A DNA stretch of 7,156 nucleotides from NCBI GenBank assembly GCA_025455895.1, contig JALOLQ010000176.1, forward strand, positions 1 through 7,156. Reading direction: 5' to 3'. The position numbers and the translations under genes were made by a program. Positions 1 to 6,303 of this stretch are shown piece after piece (positions within the stretch are counted from its first letter, which is position 1; the number at the start of each line of letters is the position of its first letter). The notes beneath the pieces were generated by a model. The model was not told where the DNA came from, made no database searches, and saw nothing but the letters and a program-made list of their open reading frames with translations. Source of the DNA: Solirubrobacteraceae bacterium (GTDB lineage: Bacteria > Actinomycetota > Thermoleophilia > Solirubrobacterales > Solirubrobacteraceae).

Positions 1-750
1 CGCCTCGCCGCGCGGCGCGCCGCGGGTGACGAGCGCCAGCGGACGCGCGAGCGGGTAGGTCCCGTTCGCGACCGTCGCACGCGAGCACGTCACGCCGTCG
101 ACGGGGACGACGTGCAGGCCGGTGGTGAAGCGCAGGCCGGCGAAGCCGTAGCGCGCCGGACCGGCGGCGATCCACTGGCGCAGGAGCGTCGCGCTCGAGA
201 AGCTGCGCGCGACCTCCCGGTCCGGTGACGGCGGGCCGGCCAGCGGCGTGCGGACGGCGGCGAACGCCGCGAAGCCGCGTGCCGCCTCGGTGGCGAACTC
301 GGGCACGCCCGGAGCGGGCGCGCCGGGCAGCGCCGACCAGAGCGGGACCCGCTCGTCGAGCAGATCGACCACCTGGGCGCGGCTGACGCCGGGCACCGGG
401 TTGGCGGGATTCGTGACCAGGCAGGCGCCGCCGGAGGCGATCCGGGTGGCGCGCAGGCCCTCCGGGTCGCCGGCGCCGAGCGGGCGATCGGCGAGGCCGA
501 TCTGGACGAGGCCGCGGCGGACCTCGCGCAGGCCGTCCGTCGTCCCGCCGCCGCGCAGCGCGAAGCCCGGCGCGCGCCGGGCCTCCTGGCGGTAGAACCA
601 GATCAGGTCGGCCAGCAGCGGCTGCAGCGCCGGCGCTCCGGCCAGCGTCACGACCGGGGCCTGCGCGGCGCGGGCGGGCGGCTGCGCGGAGGCCGTGGCG
701 GCCGGAAGCGCGAGCGCGGCGATCAGCAGGGCGGCGAGGGCGACGCGCAT
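1..750 (-). CDS. PstS-like (phosphate-type) substrate-binding protein, 3' end cut by window edge
   Basis: The minus-strand frame starting with ATG at 750-748 is open for 250 codons to the window edge, so the C-terminus is missing. Residues 1-22 form a classical signal peptide (Arg2, hydrophobic core, ending TASA) without a lipobox cysteine. The mature part has features of a type II periplasmic-binding-like fold of the PstS class: an ALQPLLADL helix after strand VTLAG (about 35-48), a ligand-loop motif GGGTTDGL (67-74), a VQIGLADRP segment (82-90), and a hinge-like segment CLVTNPANPV (110-119). Near the end are GPARYGFAGLRF and DGVTC. Those last segments closely match the paralogue at 5417-6150 (GPARIGWLDLAF, DGKAC), and by that comparison only about 25 residues are missing here. 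Cys110 and Cys222 could form a disulfide. The start codon overlaps the upstream protease stop by one base (TGATG), which indicates translational coupling. Phosphate is the usual ligand of this family, but the ligand here is not established and no transporter gene is visible. Confidence 0.85.
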   Translation of the reverse strand, partial: MRVALAALLIAALALPAATASAQPPARAAQAPVVTLAGAPALQPLLADLIWFYRQEARRAPGFALRGGGTTDGLREVRRGLVQIGLADRPLGAGDPEGLRATRIASGGACLVTNPANPVPGVSRAQVVDLLDERVPLWSALPGAPAPGVPEFATEAARGFAAFAAVRTPLAGPPSPDREVARSFSSATLLRQWIAAGPARYGFAGLRFTTGLHVVPVDGVTCSRATVANGTYPLARPLALVTRGAPRGEA

Positions 751-752
751 CA
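750..752 (-). promoter_or_regulatory. TGATG stop/start overlap coupling protease and PstS-like genes
   Basis: The protease stop TGA (752-750) shares its last base with the ATG (750-748) of the next gene. No convincing Shine-Dalgarno precedes that ATG, so termination-reinitiation is the likely mode of translation. This supports co-transcription and both chosen boundaries. Confidence 0.8.
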
Positions 753-2138
753 GCCGGCCGTCCACGCCCGGGCGATCCCGGATCCGCCGCCGACCTTCTT
801 CGGAAGCGTCGCCGCCACCTTGATCGACACGTTGACCTTCGTCACCGGCTTGCGCGCGCGGTCGAGCGCGATCACCTGGAGGCGCTTGGGCGCCTTCTTC
901 GTCTTGAGCCGCAGGTTCACCGTGAACGGGCTGCGCTGGCCGGTGAGCGTCGCGACCGTGCGCTTGTCCACCACGAGCCGGTACCCGGCGACGCCGTCGA
1001 TCGCGCCGGTCAGCGAGAACTGCCCGCGGAACTGGGAGACGCCGCCCTTGGGCTTCGTGGCGACCGCGCCGAGCGACTTGAGCACCGGCTTCTGGGCCAG
1101 GGCGTAGGCGGGCGTGCCGGACGCCGCGGCGACGGCCTTGGCCGCGTCGAGGTACCCGGAGCCGACGGCCACCCCCGAGGCGGCGGTGGCGTTCTGGAGC
1201 AGGATCGAGCGCAGGTCCGGCGCGGAGATGCCCGGCTTCACCGCGGCGACGAGCGCCGCGACGCCGGCGACATGCGGGGTGGCCATCGACGTCCCGGTGC
1301 GCAGTTCGTAGTCGCCGGTCTTCGAGGCCGAGAGGACCTCCTGGCCCGGCGCGGCGATCGGCACGGTGAGGCGTCCGAAGTTCGAGATGCCCGCGAGGCT
1401 CTTGCCCCCGCCCGCGGGCGCGGTCGCCGCCACGCCGATGAGGTTCGGCTCGGGCAGCGAGACCGGGAAGCTCGGGACCTGGTCGATGTCCTTGCCCTCG
1501 TTGCCGGCCGAGCAGATGACGAGCGTGCCGGCGCTGTTGGCGAACTGGATCGCCTGCTGGAGGTCCGGGGTGTTCGACGGCCCGTTGAGCGACATGTTGA
1601 TGACCTTCGCGCCGTTGGCCGCGGCGTAGCGCACGCCCTCGGCCACGCCGGAGGTGGTGCCGCGGCCCTGCCCGTCGAGCACCTTGACGTGCATGACCTT
1701 CGCCTTCGGCGCGACGCCGACGACGCCCTTGCCGTTGGTCGCGCCGGCGATCGTCCCGGCGACGTGCGTGCCGTGGCCGTCCTCGTCGTCCGGGGTCTGG
1801 TCGAGCGGGTTCGTGTTCGTGAGATCGATCCCGTGCACGTCGTCGACGTACCCGTTGCCGTCGTCGTCCACCTGGTTGCCGGGCACCTCGCGGAAGTTCG
1901 TCCAGGTGTTCGGCGCCAGATCCGGGTGGTCGAGCTTCGCGCCCGAGTCGACGACCGCCACGACGATTCCTTCGCCGCGGGTCACCGCCCAGGCGCCGGG
2001 GATCGAGGCGATCGCGCTCGGCGAGAAGGCCCACTGCTCACCGGTCAGCGGGTCGGTGGAGGCCTGGGCGAAGGACGGTGCCGCGGGGAGCAGCGCCGCC
2101 GCGGCGGCGAGGGCGATCGTGAGTGCTGGACGCTTCAT
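750..2138 (-). CDS. Secreted subtilisin-like serine protease (peptidase family S8) with C-terminal beta domain
   Basis: A 462-residue endopeptidase exported by a Sec signal peptide (about 1-26, ending SFAQA). The complete catalytic apparatus is visible: Asp64 in VVDSG, His122 in DGHGTHVAGT, oxyanion Asn213 in SAGNEG and nucleophile Ser284 in GTSMATPHVAG. The acidic loop DDDGNGYVDD (91-100) is the calcium-binding insertion common in this family. The mature chain begins almost directly with the catalytic domain (DPLTGEQWAF), so no I9-type inhibitory propeptide is evident. Residues about 350-445 form a Lys-rich beta-strand region, probably an Ig-like sandwich, followed by a short Gly-rich tail. 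I chose ATG 2138-2136 because the signal peptide starts there. An in-frame ATG further upstream would add about 69 residues that resemble no export signal and overlap the divergent gene. No clear Shine-Dalgarno precedes the start. It is first in a leftward pair with the PstS-like gene. Substrate unknown; processing of neighbouring secreted proteins is an inference. Confidence 0.95.
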   Translation of the reverse strand: MKRPALTIALAAAAALLPAAPSFAQASTDPLTGEQWAFSPSAIASIPGAWAVTRGEGIVVAVVDSGAKLDHPDLAPNTWTNFREVPGNQVDDDGNGYVDDVHGIDLTNTNPLDQTPDDEDGHGTHVAGTIAGATNGKGVVGVAPKAKVMHVKVLDGQGRGTTSGVAEGVRYAAANGAKVINMSLNGPSNTPDLQQAIQFANSAGTLVICSAGNEGKDIDQVPSFPVSLPEPNLIGVAATAPAGGGKSLAGISNFGRLTVPIAAPGQEVLSASKTGDYELRTGTSMATPHVAGVAALVAAVKPGISAPDLRSILLQNATAASGVAVGSGYLDAAKAVAAASGTPAYALAQKPVLKSLGAVATKPKGGVSQFRGQFSLTGAIDGVAGYRLVVDKRTVATLTGQRSPFTVNLRLKTKKAPKRLQVIALDRARKPVTKVNVSIKVAATLPKKVGGGSGIARAWTAG

Positions 2139-2180
2139 GAGATGGAGCGGCGCGGTGCCAGAGGCGGTTGCCACATGACA

Positions 2181-2202
2181 CGTCACCGGCCGGTCATTTA
2201 TA
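2181..2202 (+). promoter_or_regulatory. Possible operator: two 11-base units with GTCA cores plus a perfect palindrome
   Basis: CGTCACCGGCC (2181-2191) and GGTCATTTATA (2192-2202) are adjacent 11-base units, each with GTCA at the same offset. This phasing resembles the direct-repeat architecture of actinobacterial PhoP (PHO) boxes, whose units begin G(G/T)TCA. The second unit fits the first nine positions of that consensus as I recall it; the first does not begin with G. The perfect palindrome ACCGGCCGGT (2185-2194) overlaps both. The site lies between the plus-strand -35 and -10, a good position for a regulator. Assignment to PhoP is speculative. Confidence 0.3.
2197..2202 (-). promoter_or_regulatory. 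Candidate -10 element for the protease/PstS-like pair
   Basis: Read on the minus strand this is TATAAA, five of six matches to TATAAT. It would place the transcript start near 2190 and give a 5' leader of about 50 bases before the protease ATG at 2138. No good -35 hexamer is visible at the expected distance. It overlaps the plus-strand -10 (2199-2204). Confidence 0.4.
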
Positions 2203-2211
2203 CATACATCC

Positions 2212-4485
2212 ATGCGCGCGGGCACGGTCCGGTTCCTGAAGCGTCGTGTTGGCGTCCCGGCGCTCGCGGCGATCTTCGTCTCGCTGGCTCCGGCCGCGGC
2301 CTTCGCGGACGGCACGATCATCGTGAAGGCGGGCGCCGACCGCACCGCGACGAACAGCGACGCGGGCTACGCCGGCCCGCTGGCCGGCGCGACGTTCGAG
2401 ATCGCCGCCGACGCGGCGGGCCCGTACACGCCGCTGTGCACCACCGCGGGGCCGGACGGCGACTGCGACGCCCAGGTCGCCGACGGCACCTGGTTCGTGC
2501 GCCCGGCGTCCGCCCCGGCCGGCTTCCGGGCCCTGCGCGACCTCGACCTGCCGACGAGCGCTCGCCCCTACCGCGCCGAGGTGACGGTCGCGGGCGGCCC
2601 GGTCATCGCCGTGCCGGAGACCGCCCCCCTGGGAGCCGAGCGCTTCGTCTTCGCCCGCGAGAACCCGGCGCTCCCGGCCGGCTGCCCGATCGACGTCGCG
2701 CTGCTGCTGGACCGCTCGGGCTCGATGAGCAACGAGAAGGCGGCCTACGAGGCGGCGGCGCTGCGGCTGATCGACCGGCTCGAGGGCACGCCGACGCGGC
2801 TCGACGTCCTCTCGGTGGCCGCGAGCGCCGCGCAGGAGTCCGCCGCGACGCTCGACCTCTCGGTCCCCGCCGACGTCCAGACCGCCCGCGGCCTCGTCAC
2901 GGCCGCCTACGCCGCGCCGTCCGGGTCCACGAACTACGACGCCGCCTTCCGCCTCGTCGCGACGACGGGGGCCGACGCCACGGTGCTGGTGACCGACGGC
3001 GAGCCCGCCTCCGCCCGCGACTGGGCCGGCACCGGCGAACTGGTGGACATCACGGCGGCGATCGCCTCGGCGAACGCCGCCAAGGCGGCCGGCACCGCCG
3101 TCTACACGATCGCCGGCTCGGCGAACGTCGGGCTCGACAGCCTCGGCGCCCTGGCCGCCCCCGGTGCCGTGCTCGCCGGTGCGCTGCCGACGCTCGGCGA
3201 CTCCGCGGACGCCGCGGCCGACGCGCTCAGCGCGACCCGCTGCGCCGCGCGGGTCACCGTGCGCAAGCTCGTCGACGGCGCCGCCCAGGCCGGCTGGGCG
3301 TTCGCCGCGAATGCGAGCGCCGGCGCCCTCGCGAGCTTCCCCGACGGCCCGGTGACCGCCGGCTCGCCGCCGCAGACGAGCGTGCTGGTGCAGGACGTGG
3401 CCGCCGGCGGTTCGGCGCTGACCCTCACCGAGACGCCCCGTGACGGGCTCGCGCTCCAGAGCGCCGAGTGCCGCTCGGGCGGGTTCGACGGCGCCCCGGT
3501 GACCGTGTCGGCGGCCGCGAACGGGCTGGTGCTCGACATCGCCCGCGGCGGCGTCTACTCCTGCACGTTCGTCAACGCCGCGCCGGCCGCGGGCCCCGGC
3601 CCCGCCGGCCCGCCGCCGCCCGCGGGGCTGCCCGTCCCGCTGCTCGCCGCCCCCGGCGACTGCCTGACGAACCCGGGCTGCGGCGTCGGCCTGAAGCGCG
3701 TCTACGGCGCCGACATCAGCGGCGTGCTGCGCCCGCTCGACGCCGCCGGAGGGGGCGTCGAGGCGCTCGACCAGGGCCTCGCGCAGGTGGCCGTCGTCTT
3801 CACCACGAACCCCGAGATCGCCCGCTCGGACCTGCTCGTCCTGCGCGACGACAAGGGGATGATCGGGCCCGAGAACCTCGTCCCGGTGATCCGGCGCTCG
3901 ACCCTCCGCGCGCTCGGGCCGCGCCGCGAACGCGAGGCGCGGCGGCGGCTGGCCGCCGTCAGCCGGCTGCTCACGACGGCCCGGCTCCAGGACCTCAACC
4001 TGTCGCTCGCCGACGGCCGCGACCCGGAGGCCGTCGCCGGCGAGTTCCTGGAGACCTACCGGATCGCCGGCGGCCGCCCGCCGGCCCGCGGTCCGCGGAT
4101 CGTGATCGCCCACCAGGACTTCGACGAGCAGCAAATCGTCGCGAGCCTCTACGCCCGCGCGCTGCGCGCCGCCGGCCTGCGCGCCTCGGCGCAGCCCGTC
4201 GGCGCCACCGGGAAGATCCTCGAGCGCCTGCGGGCGAACAAGGTCCAGGCGTTCGTCGCCTACACCTCGACGCTGCTGCAGACGCTCGAGCCCGGGGCGC
4301 GCCCGTCGCGCACCGGCGCCGCGGCGGCGCTGCGCCGCGCGGTAGCCCGGCGGCTCGGGGCCCGCGCGCTCGAGCCCGCGCCCGGCCAGAACGCGAACGC
4401 CTTCGTCATGAAGCGCGACGTGGCGCGCACCTACGGCGCGCGCCGACTCTCCGACCTCACCCGACGCTGGCCGGTGGCCCGATGA
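2212..4485 (+). CDS. Secreted mosaic protein: SpaA-like, VWA, CnaB-like and circularly permuted OpuAC-type binding domain
   Basis: A 757-residue exported protein. Residues 1-32 are a signal peptide (RFLKRR, hydrophobic core, AFA cleavage) without a lipobox. About 34-145 is a prealbumin/SpaA-like beta domain (PLAGATFEI; Cys76, Cys85). About 160-345 is a von Willebrand A domain with complete MIDAS: Asp167-x-Ser169-x-Ser171, Thr240 and Asp262 (VTDGEP), bracketed by Cys158 and Cys344. About 347-457 is a second SpaA/CnaB-like domain (Cys420, Cys451). A Gly/Pro-rich linker (458-478) leads to an osmoprotectant-type binding module at 479-757. In that module the usual C-terminal part (GDCLTNPGCG 482-491, VVFTTNPEI 528-536, VLRDDKGM 543-550, DLNLSLADGRDP 594-605) precedes the usual N-terminal part (IVIAHQDFDEQ 630-640, NANAFV 727-732, LSDL 746-749), so it is circularly permuted. 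No LPXTG motif or membrane segment follows. VWA domains usually mediate adhesion or complex formation. The ligand is unknown; the usual SKNFTEQ ligand motif reads HQDFDEQ here. It overlaps the next gene by ATGA. Confidence 0.9.
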   Translation: MRAGTVRFLKRRVGVPALAAIFVSLAPAAAFADGTIIVKAGADRTATNSDAGYAGPLAGATFEIAADAAGPYTPLCTTAGPDGDCDAQVADGTWFVRPASAPAGFRALRDLDLPTSARPYRAEVTVAGGPVIAVPETAPLGAERFVFARENPALPAGCPIDVALLLDRSGSMSNEKAAYEAAALRLIDRLEGTPTRLDVLSVAASAAQESAATLDLSVPADVQTARGLVTAAYAAPSGSTNYDAAFRLVATTGADATVLVTDGEPASARDWAGTGELVDITAAIASANAAKAAGTAVYTIAGSANVGLDSLGALAAPGAVLAGALPTLGDSADAAADALSATRCAARVTVRKLVDGAAQAGWAFAANASAGALASFPDGPVTAGSPPQTSVLVQDVAAGGSALTLTETPRDGLALQSAECRSGGFDGAPVTVSAAANGLVLDIARGGVYSCTFVNAAPAAGPGPAGPPPPAGLPVPLLAAPGDCLTNPGCGVGLKRVYGADISGVLRPLDAAGGGVEALDQGLAQVAVVFTTNPEIARSDLLVLRDDKGMIGPENLVPVIRRSTLRALGPRREREARRRLAAVSRLLTTARLQDLNLSLADGRDPEAVAGEFLETYRIAGGRPPARGPRIVIAHQDFDEQQIVASLYARALRAAGLRASAQPVGATGKILERLRANKVQAFVAYTSTLLQTLEPGARPSRTGAAAALRRAVARRLGARALEPAPGQNANAFVMKRDVARTYGARRLSDLTRRWPVAR

Positions 4486-5406
4486 CCCGTTCCAGGACCC
4501 TCTGCGCCGCGCTCGGCGGCGCCCGCGACCGCTCAGGCGCCGCCGTCGCCGCCGCGCTTCGCGGCGCCCGCCGACTGCCTGACCAACCCGGGCTGCGGCG
4601 TGGCGCTGCGCGGCGCCTACGGGATCGATCCCGCTCCGGTGTTCACGCCGCTGGTCTCCTCCGGCGGCGGCATCGCCGCGCTCGAGGCCGGCACCGCCGA
4701 GGTCGCGATCGCCTTCTCGTCCGACCCCGCGCTCTCGCGGCCGGACATCGTCACGCTCGCCGACGACCGCCGCGCGATCGGCGGCGACGACCGCGTCGTG
4801 CCGGTCCTCACTGCGAAGGCGCTCGCGCGCGCCGGGCGCTTCGCCGCCGACGTGCGCCGGCGGCTCGACACCGCGGGCGGCGCGATCACGACGCTCCAGC
4901 TGCGGGCGCTGAACCAGCAGCTCGCGGACGGCGAGCGCCCGCTGAGCGTCGCGCGGCGCTTCGTCGACCAGAACGGCCTCGCGCAGGGGTTCGTGAAGGC
5001 GCGGCGCGCGGCCCCGCAGCTCGTCATCGGCTACCAGGACTTCCCCGAGAACCTCGTGCTCGCGCGGATCTACGGCGAGACGCTCGCGCGCGCGGGCTAC
5101 CGGACGAAGGTCGTCAGCGTGCGCGGCTTCCGCGGCGAGGCGCTGAAGTCCGCGGCCGGCGGGCGCATCGGCCTGTTCCCCGACTACGCGGCGTCGCTGC
5201 TGCGGTTCCTCAAGCCGGGAGCCTCGGCCACGAAGGACGTCGAGCGCAACCTCGCGCCGGCGCTGCGCGCCCGGCGCCTCGTGGCACTGCGGCCGGCTCC
5301 GGGCGTCGACACGAACCGCCTCGTGACGACCACCGCGGCGGCGCAGGCCTACGGCCTGGCCAAGGTCTCGGATCTCGCCCGCTGGTGGCCCGCCGCGCCG
5401 AAGTGA
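4482..5406 (+). CDS. Circularly permuted OpuAC/ProX-type substrate-binding protein with a frame break in its signal-peptide region
   Basis: A paralogue of the binding module encoded just upstream. The conserved frame holds DCLTNPGCG (coded 4573-4599), VAIAFSSDPAL, the DQQ-like LNQQLADGERP, then LVIGYQDFPEN, LFPDYAAS, DTNRLV and VSDLARWWP at the C-terminus. It therefore has the same permuted order, ending as its neighbour does after the SDL helix. This frame is open from 4486, but its first usable start is GTG 4600, which would remove the signal peptide and the first conserved segment. The ATG at 4482, in ATGA overlap with the upstream stop, begins a signal-like MTRSRTLCAAL in a different frame, while the cleavage-like APATAQA (4519-4539) lies in the conserved frame. 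A net +1 shift, or loss of bases numbering 2 modulo 3, near 4510-4525 would reconcile them. The gene may be frameshifted, mis-sequenced, read through from the preceding TGA, or start at 4600. No lipobox; ligand unknown. Confidence 0.78.
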
Positions 5407-5416
5407 CGGCGGCGGC

Positions 5417-6150
5417 TCAGCGCACCGGCACGTAGTCGCGGTCCACGATCCGGCGGGCGATCTTGCTCGTGCGCGTCCAGCGGATGAAGGCGGCCGCCGC
5501 GCCCGAGGGCCGGCCGCGCGTGACGTAGTTCAGACCCCGGCGGGCGGGGTAGGTACGGCGCTGCACCGCCGTCTGGGTGCAGGCCTTGCCGTCGATCGGG
5601 ATCCGGTGCAGCCCCTTGGTGAACGCGAGGTCGAGCCAGCCGATGCGCGCCGGACCGGAGCGCAGCAGGCCACGGACCTCGGGGCCGGTCTGCTTCGTGA
5701 CCATCCCCGGGAAGCTGCGCGGCGTCGCCGGGTCGAGGAACGCGTTCTCGACGACGACCTGGGCCCCCTCGCCGGCGGCGTAGCCGACCATGGCGATCGG
5801 CCCGGTGCGCTGAAGGCGACCGGGGTGAAGACGAGCAGCGCGGGATCGGTGGGCACGCGGTCGCGCGCGGCCAGCCCGATCGTCGTGACGCCGCGGAAGG
5901 CGTCGGAGATCCCGGCGAACGTCCCGCCGCCGGTGATCGTGAACTCCGGCGGGCGCTTGACGGCCTTGCGGTAGGCCACGATGAGCTTCGCCACGAGCCC
6001 GCCCGCGGTCTCCGAACCGGAGATCGAGACGGTCGGACGGGCGGCCTCGCGCGCAGGTTGGGCGCCGGCCGGCGCGGCGGCGCCCAGGGCGGCGGTCAGC
6101 GCGGCGAGCGTGGCGGCGCGGGCGGCGATCCGGCGATGACGGGCGTCCAT
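5417..6150 (-). pseudogene. Damaged PstS-like substrate-binding protein gene (frameshift plus internal deletion)
   Basis: ATG at 6150-6148 begins a signal peptide (1-30, RHRRIAAR, hydrophobic core, PAGA) followed by VSISGSETAGGL, the ligand-loop motif ITGGGTFAG (72-80) and LVFTPVAFSA (106-115). At about 5806 the recognisable sequence jumps to another frame and continues TGPIAMVGYAAGEG, GPARIGWLDLAFTKGLH, DGKAC and YVTRG to a TGA at 5417. Inserting one base near 5806-5808 restores a single frame of about 244 codons. Comparison with the intact paralogue at 1-750 shows a further loss: roughly 40-45 residues between its TRIASGG and VPEF segments, including the hinge CLVTNPANPV, have no counterpart. 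The product would lack part of the second lobe even if the frame were restored. A true pseudogene is the simplest reading, an assembly indel the main alternative. It is convergent with the permuted binding protein, 10 bases away, and divergent from the hydrolase gene. Confidence 0.75.
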
Positions 6151-6274
6151 GCTGCGGTGAACGGTACTGGGCGAGCGGTGTTTCCGGCGGCAGAACACGG
6201 CACCCGGTGCGAGCGCGCCAGCATCCGCGCACAAACTTGACTCAGGCGTCAGGATTGAGGGAAGTTTCGCGGAA

Positions 6275-6286
6275 CGTCAATTGGCG
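6275..6286. repeat. Imperfect 12-bp palindrome, possible operator
   Basis: CGTCAATTGGCG pairs with its own complement at all but one position pair, around a perfect CAATTG core. It lies 36 bases before the hydrolase start and about 20 bases before its Shine-Dalgarno. A second CGTCA occurs at 6247-6251. A regulator site is possible, but chance is not excluded. Confidence 0.25.
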
Positions 6287-6303
6287 TAACCAGATTCACG
6301 AAA

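Larger units (their letters stand above)
2175..2204 (+). promoter_or_regulatory. Sigma-70-type promoter for the VWA/binding-protein gene, probably leaderless
   Basis: ATGACA (2175-2180) matches the -35 consensus at five of six bases. After an 18-bp spacer comes TATACA (2199-2204), which matches the -10 consensus at four of six. Transcription would begin about seven bases downstream, at or next to the ATG at 2212. No Shine-Dalgarno is present between -10 and ATG, which fits a leaderless mRNA, a common form in Actinomycetota. Prediction by eye only. Confidence 0.55.
2139..2211. promoter_or_regulatory. Divergent intergenic promoter region
   Basis: Seventy-three bases separate the start codons of the leftward protease and the rightward VWA/binding-protein gene. 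The stretch 2195-2210 is about 75 percent A+T, in sharp contrast to the surrounding DNA. It lies where promoters for both directions are expected. Promoter-like hexamers on both strands and a palindrome fall inside it and are listed separately. Confidence 0.75.

Noticed and set aside
248..595. Plus-strand 115-codon open frame
   Set aside because: Ser/Arg/Pro-rich shadow of the PstS-like gene on the other strand, whose signal peptide and fold motifs are clear.
2139..2345. Longer start for the protease (ATG at 2345)
   Set aside because: The added residues resemble no signal peptide, cover the divergent promoter and overlap the start of the VWA gene. The internal ATG 2138 begins a classic signal peptide.
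1272..3443. Plus-strand open frame of 723 codons spanning the protease and the VWA gene start
   Set aside because: Arg/Gly-rich composition, no recognisable domain, and it crosses two well-supported genes on different strands.
2194..4134. Minus-strand open frame of 646 codons opposite the VWA/binding-protein gene
   Set aside because: Its translation is a low-complexity Arg/Gly/Ala/Val run typical of antisense frames in very GC-rich DNA. The plus-strand frame has complete, ordered domain motifs.
5396..5411. Hairpin CGCCG-loop-CGGCG between the convergent genes as a bidirectional terminator
   Set aside because: A five-bp stem without a T-tract is expected by chance in such GC-rich DNA.
3468..5435. 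Plus-strand open frame of 655 codons out of frame with the binding modules
   Set aside because: Arg/Pro/Ala-rich shadow. Only the short segment after ATG 4482 matters, as the probable original signal-peptide start of the second binding protein.
6237..6266. Complete sigma-70 promoter for the hydrolase gene starting at TTGACT
   Set aside because: The -35 match is good, but at 16-18 bases downstream the best hexamer matches the -10 consensus at only about two positions.
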